Source of the DNA: Deltaproteobacteria bacterium
GTDB taxonomy: Bacteria > Desulfobacterota > Desulfobulbia > Desulfobulbales > VMSU01
Length of the DNA: 7,929 nt
Direction of reading: 5' to 3'
Assembly (NCBI GenBank): GCA_021789795.1
Contig: JAJYJA010000113.1
Span: forward strand, 1-7,929
Shown one piece after another: positions 5,339 through 7,929 of the stretch; the stretch's first letter is position 1; every line of letters starts with the position of its first letter. The position numbers and the translations under genes were made by a program. A model generated the notes under the pieces. The model searched no databases and was not told where the DNA came from. It was given only the letters and a program-made list of their open reading frames with translations.

Positions 5339-7366
5339 TCACCAGCCGCCCGCCTCGGCATCCGTTTTCGATCCGCCGCGTTCCTGTTCCCTGGCGCACA
5401 CCCCATTGACCACGGCCTCAATGGCCCTTGCCACCAGCGGCGGCAACTGGGTTCGAACAAAGCGTTCCTGCCAGGGCTTGACATCATGGCCAGCAATGCT
5501 GGCGGCCACTGCCCGAGCCCAAAGGGTATGCCCCCGGGGATCGGCAAGGCCTGCCTGTGCCGCATCGCTCATGGCCAAGGAACCGGCTACGAACCCTGCA
5601 TACTCCGGCTGCAAAAGCGCCTGCTCCACGGCGGAGGTCAACGCCTGAGGGCACAGGGGACAGCCCTCCGATTCGTCGAAGAGCAGTGAATGGAGATTGA
5701 TATGTCGCTCCTCAAGTCTGGCGAGGATGGAGCGCCCGGCGGTTATCCCGTCATGCCCGGCGATGGCCTGTCGCACCCCATCATACACCGCAGCCGCGAT
5801 GAGTTCCCCCATTTTGGTGTGGCCACCGGTACCATCGATCTCCATCCCCTCGCCTTGCACCACCAGGATATTGTCGGTGCCGGTGCCAGTGGCGGCATGC
5901 CGGGGACTGTAGGTGCTGCGGATATCCAGATCGGCCAAGGCCGCGCTCTTGGCCTCGGTGGCGGTGATAATGGCCCGGGCCATGGCCTGCTTGCTCAGGC
6001 GGGTGTTGGTGAGGATCAGGATGTTGATGGTGCCGGGTTCGTAGCAATTGCCACTATCCTTGGCCATACGCATGGCGTTGGTCTTGACCCCGGCGGTGAC
6101 CAGGGCCTGCACGGTCATATCCCGGAAGGATTTCTGGATCACGGCCAGATGTTCCATGTCCGCCCCGGTGAACAAAAAACTGCTACTGGCGGGCGGCTTG
6201 GCCAGTGCCGAACACGCTGTCTTTCGTAACTCCTCCAACCCGCTGGAGTGTCCCAATCCCCAGGTGGGCGGGGGATAAAAGTGGTTGCCCACAGTGAGCA
6301 CCCCGTCCCGCTCACCCTCCAGGGTGGAGAGGATGCGTTGCGGCTTGACGAAGTCCACCACCAGGGTCTTGTTGACAAAATCGCGAATGCGGCTCTCCTG
6401 GACCATGGCCTGTCGAACATACCCCAGGGGCAAGGCGACCGGACGGGAACTCAGCATCTGATCCGAGTATATCTGATACGTCTGATCGGAGAACTCCCGC
6501 TCGTAGACCCGGGCCGCTAGCCATGAGATAAAGGCACCCATGTTGTTCCCGGCGCGACATGTGAAGTTGCACGGGAAGGAAAACACCCTTTTGTTCCTAA
6601 CCGCATCGATTCCTTGCAGTGCAGGGTCGGTCAACACCGGCTCCGTGGCAGTATCCCCGCATAGGTAGATAACCTGCGGATTAAATTGCGCCAACTCGGC
6701 AGGACTCACCATGATGGCCTCGCCCGTTTTACCGAAGCAAGGGGGAGTACACCCCGCGGCCCGGATGAAATCGTTTTGGAAGGAGTCATCCCCAGGTGTC
6801 AACAGTGGCTCCTGTCCCATAAGCCGCATTACCCGTTGGCGTCGGGCGGCCGGAATCAGCAAAGTTTTGGTACTGATCAGGGTCAATTCCGCCCGGACCC
6901 GGTTGGCAACCTCCTCGGCCCTCTGACAGTCAAGCAGCTCTCCCAGTCCGATCATCCGATCAAGGGCCTCTTCCACCGAGTGTACCGGCAGGATCTCCAC
7001 CACTGGGCAATGATTCCGAAACTGTTCCTTAACCCGTACATGCAAGCTGGAAACCAGGATCAAATCCGGACGGAGGGCCTCGATCCGCGGGAGAGACGGC
7101 ACGGCGAAGTCACCCACCAACTCCGCTACCCCCTCTCCCTTCGGCAGGGTATCGTGGCTGGTAATCCCGACCAGCGTGCCACCGGCCCCCAGGGCTATCA
7201 ACATTTCCGTGGCTGTTGGCACCAGCGACACTACCCGTTGAGGCGGAGCGGCAAAGCGCCACCCTCTTCCTCGCACGTTACGCAGGGAAGCTGCCCAGGC
7301 CGGAGGAAACTCCCCAGGCCAGGACAGTAGGAACCAAACGCGAATGACAATACGCTTCTCTTCCAT
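5339..7366 (-). CDS. cbiZ: BtuF-like binding domain fused to CbiZ adenosylcobinamide amidohydrolase
   Basis: CbiZ cleaves the amide bond between cobyric acid and the aminopropanol arm of (adenosyl)cobinamide, allowing salvaged corrinoids to be rebuilt with a new lower ligand. The 675-residue product has two parts. Residues 40 to about 287 are a periplasmic-binding-protein domain: PPQRVVSLVPTATEML, LVGITSHD, LPRIEALRPDLILVSSLH. From about 335 to 540 is the CbiZ domain: VTAGVKTNAMRM, EPGTINILILTN, AMARAIITATEAKSAAL, ATGTGTDNILV and TGGHTKMGELIAAAVY. A tail of about 135 residues carries GCPLCPQAL and a helical end. Start ATG 7366 has GAGG (7373-7376) 6 nt upstream, overlapping the receptor stop; the frame extends to TTG 7378 but without support. 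The N-terminus (KRIVIRVWFLLSW, then PGEFPPAWAAS) is only a marginal signal peptide, so export is uncertain. Cysteines are many: CTPPC (206, 210), PCNFTC (266, 270), CPLC (569, 572). Confidence 0.92.
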   Translation of the reverse strand: MEEKRIVIRVWFLLSWPGEFPPAWAASLRNVRGRGWRFAAPPQRVVSLVPTATEMLIALGAGGTLVGITSHDTLPKGEGVAELVGDFAVPSLPRIEALRPDLILVSSLHVRVKEQFRNHCPVVEILPVHSVEEALDRMIGLGELLDCQRAEEVANRVRAELTLISTKTLLIPAARRQRVMRLMGQEPLLTPGDDSFQNDFIRAAGCTPPCFGKTGEAIMVSPAELAQFNPQVIYLCGDTATEPVLTDPALQGIDAVRNKRVFSFPCNFTCRAGNNMGAFISWLAARVYEREFSDQTYQIYSDQMLSSRPVALPLGYVRQAMVQESRIRDFVNKTLVVDFVKPQRILSTLEGERDGVLTVGNHFYPPPTWGLGHSSGLEELRKTACSALAKPPASSSFLFTGADMEHLAVIQKSFRDMTVQALVTAGVKTNAMRMAKDSGNCYEPGTINILILTNTRLSKQAMARAIITATEAKSAALADLDIRSTYSPRHAATGTGTDNILVVQGEGMEIDGTGGHTKMGELIAAAVYDGVRQAIAGHDGITAGRSILARLEERHINLHSLLFDESEGCPLCPQALTSAVEQALLQPEYAGFVAGSLAMSDAAQAGLADPRGHTLWARAVAASIAGHDVKPWQERFVRTQLPPLVARAIEAVVNGVCAREQERGGSKTDAEAGGW

Positions 7367-7372
7367 GCCGGG

Positions 7373-7376
7373 CCTC
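7373..7376 (-). promoter_or_regulatory. Ribosome-binding site that fixes the start of the BtuF-CbiZ fusion gene
   Basis: GAGG on the minus strand lies 6 nt before ATG 7366. It overlaps the receptor stop codon (TGA, 7375-7377), which suggests coupled translation. It favours ATG 7366 over the TTG at 7378. Confidence 0.6.
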
Positions 7377-7929
7377 AAAACTCATAGGAAATGGAAGCCA
7401 GTATCGAGCGACCCGCGCCAGGGTATCCCTGCTGGGTGGCCCCCCCTGTCGCGTCTTGAAAACTGCCGACATAGGTCTCATAACCGGCGTTAAAGATATT
7501 GTTACAGTTGAGGGCAGCGAGCCAGTGTTCCTTGAAGTGCTGGCTTAGCCTTAGGTCGGTGGTCATGTAGGAGTTCAGGGTGTTGCTGGGCTCGGTGGCG
7601 GTGGCCGAGGCATAGGAGGCCGGACGGTCGCCCACATAGTGAAGCACCGCCGTGGTGGTGAGTCCCGAGGGCATGAAGTAATCAACCTCGCCCCTCGCTT
7701 GATTGGTGGGGGTGCCCGGGGCCTGCCGCCAGGGGCCGGTGGTCTCTTCCTCCTGCGCCTGGGTGCGGGTATAACTCAGTTCCACCCGCACCGGATCGAC
7801 GGGCTTGATCACGATGTCATTGATCGCCCTAATGGAGCCAGTCCGTGATCGCCGTAATCGAGCCACTTGCAGAGGCCGACTTTGGGTCTCGGGGTGAGTC
7901 AAAATTAGATAGTTTTCCCTCCTTTTTCA
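7375..7929 (-). CDS. btuB: TonB-dependent outer-membrane receptor (BtuB-type), C-terminal part with an apparent frameshift
   Basis: This is the outer-membrane beta-barrel that would import corrinoids using TonB. The last 150 or so residues show alternating barrel strands (PVRVELSYTRTQAQ, ARGEVDYFMPSGLTTTA, YMTTDLRLSQHF), the near-C-terminal NNIFNAGYETYVG motif and the terminal strand SILASISYEF with the C-terminal Phe expected of outer-membrane proteins. Toward the window edge this frame loses receptor character (HPETQSRPLQVARLRRSR) and meets TGA at 7927-7929. Another frame is open from the edge (7927) to TAG at 7829-7831 and reads plausibly (EGKLSNFDSPRDPKSASASG). The two frames meet at a direct repeat (7815-7864), and removing one base near 7840 joins them. 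The gene is therefore partial at the edge and either frameshifted in the genome or affected by a sequencing error. Corrinoid specificity comes from the neighbours only; no plug domain or TonB box is in the window. Confidence 0.8.
7815..7864 (-). repeat. Imperfect 24/25-nt tandem direct repeat at the receptor frameshift
   Basis: Two adjacent 25-nt units (7840-7864 and 7815-7839) match at 20 of 25 positions. On the minus strand both start GGCTC and share GGCGATCA. Read in their own frames they encode GSITAITD and GSIRAIND. Because the period is 25 and not 24, the second unit lies in a different frame from the first. A 24-nt in-frame duplication plus one extra base (T on the minus strand, position 7840) explains it most simply. 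Confidence 0.75.

Noticed and set aside
6686..7330. + strand frame of 214 codons opposite the BtuF-CbiZ fusion (also 5690-6229, 3804-4346 and 1878-2405 opposite other operon genes)
   Set aside because: All are antisense to recognisable conserved domains on the minus strand and show no domain signal of their own.
1569..7929. Siderophore or heme uptake operon
   Set aside because: The transporter families alone allow it, but the CbiZ domain with its PGTINILILTN and TGGHTKMGEL motifs is specific to corrinoid salvage, and no siderophore biosynthesis or heme-handling gene is present.

Overview
The window (about 60% G+C by eye) holds two converging transcription blocks. The left end (positions 2-1309, + strand) carries the 3' end of a Lon-type ATP-dependent protease gene, then a small two-helix membrane protein of unknown function. 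A gap of about 260 bases without a firm gene call follows (about 1310-1568). From 1569 to the right edge, everything reads on the minus strand as one tightly packed operon for TonB-dependent uptake and salvage of corrinoids (vitamin B12-type compounds).

In transcription order (right to left) the operon contains: the C-terminal part of a TonB-dependent outer-membrane receptor (BtuB-type); a fusion of a BtuF-like periplasmic-binding domain with a CbiZ adenosylcobinamide amidohydrolase domain; a dedicated TonB; a stand-alone BtuF-type binding protein; a BtuC/FecCD-type permease; and a BtuD-type ATPase. Most junctions overlap: receptor stop inside the fusion gene's ribosome-binding site, tonB/btuF by 7 nt, btuF/btuC by 11 nt, btuC/btuD by 4 nt. 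This points to co-transcription and translational coupling. FecCD, binding-protein and TonB families alone could equally serve siderophores or heme. The CbiZ domain is what makes corrinoids the best-supported substrate.

Proposed division of work: the receptor, energised by the operon's own TonB, takes corrinoids across the outer membrane; BtuF (and perhaps the BtuF-like half of the fusion) delivers them to BtuC2D2; and CbiZ cuts off the aminopropanol/nucleotide-loop side of cobinamide-type corrinoids to give cobyric acid, so the cell can rebuild its preferred cobamide. The lower-ligand rebuilding genes and any cobalamin riboswitch are not in this window. A riboswitch would be expected upstream of the receptor, beyond the right edge.

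Two points deserve attention. First, the receptor reading frame is broken near 7840, exactly at the junction of two imperfect 24-nt direct repeats; removing one base (or one 25-nt unit) restores a continuous frame. Second, the CbiZ domain sits behind a binding-protein domain that has only a marginal signal peptide, so the compartment where the enzyme works is unclear.

The organism is a Gram-negative, didermic bacterium (outer-membrane receptor, TonB). The content resembles corrinoid-salvage clusters I associate with anaerobic Desulfobacterota/deltaproteobacteria, but this placement is an impression, not a demonstrated result. I found no tRNA, rRNA, CRISPR array or insertion sequence.
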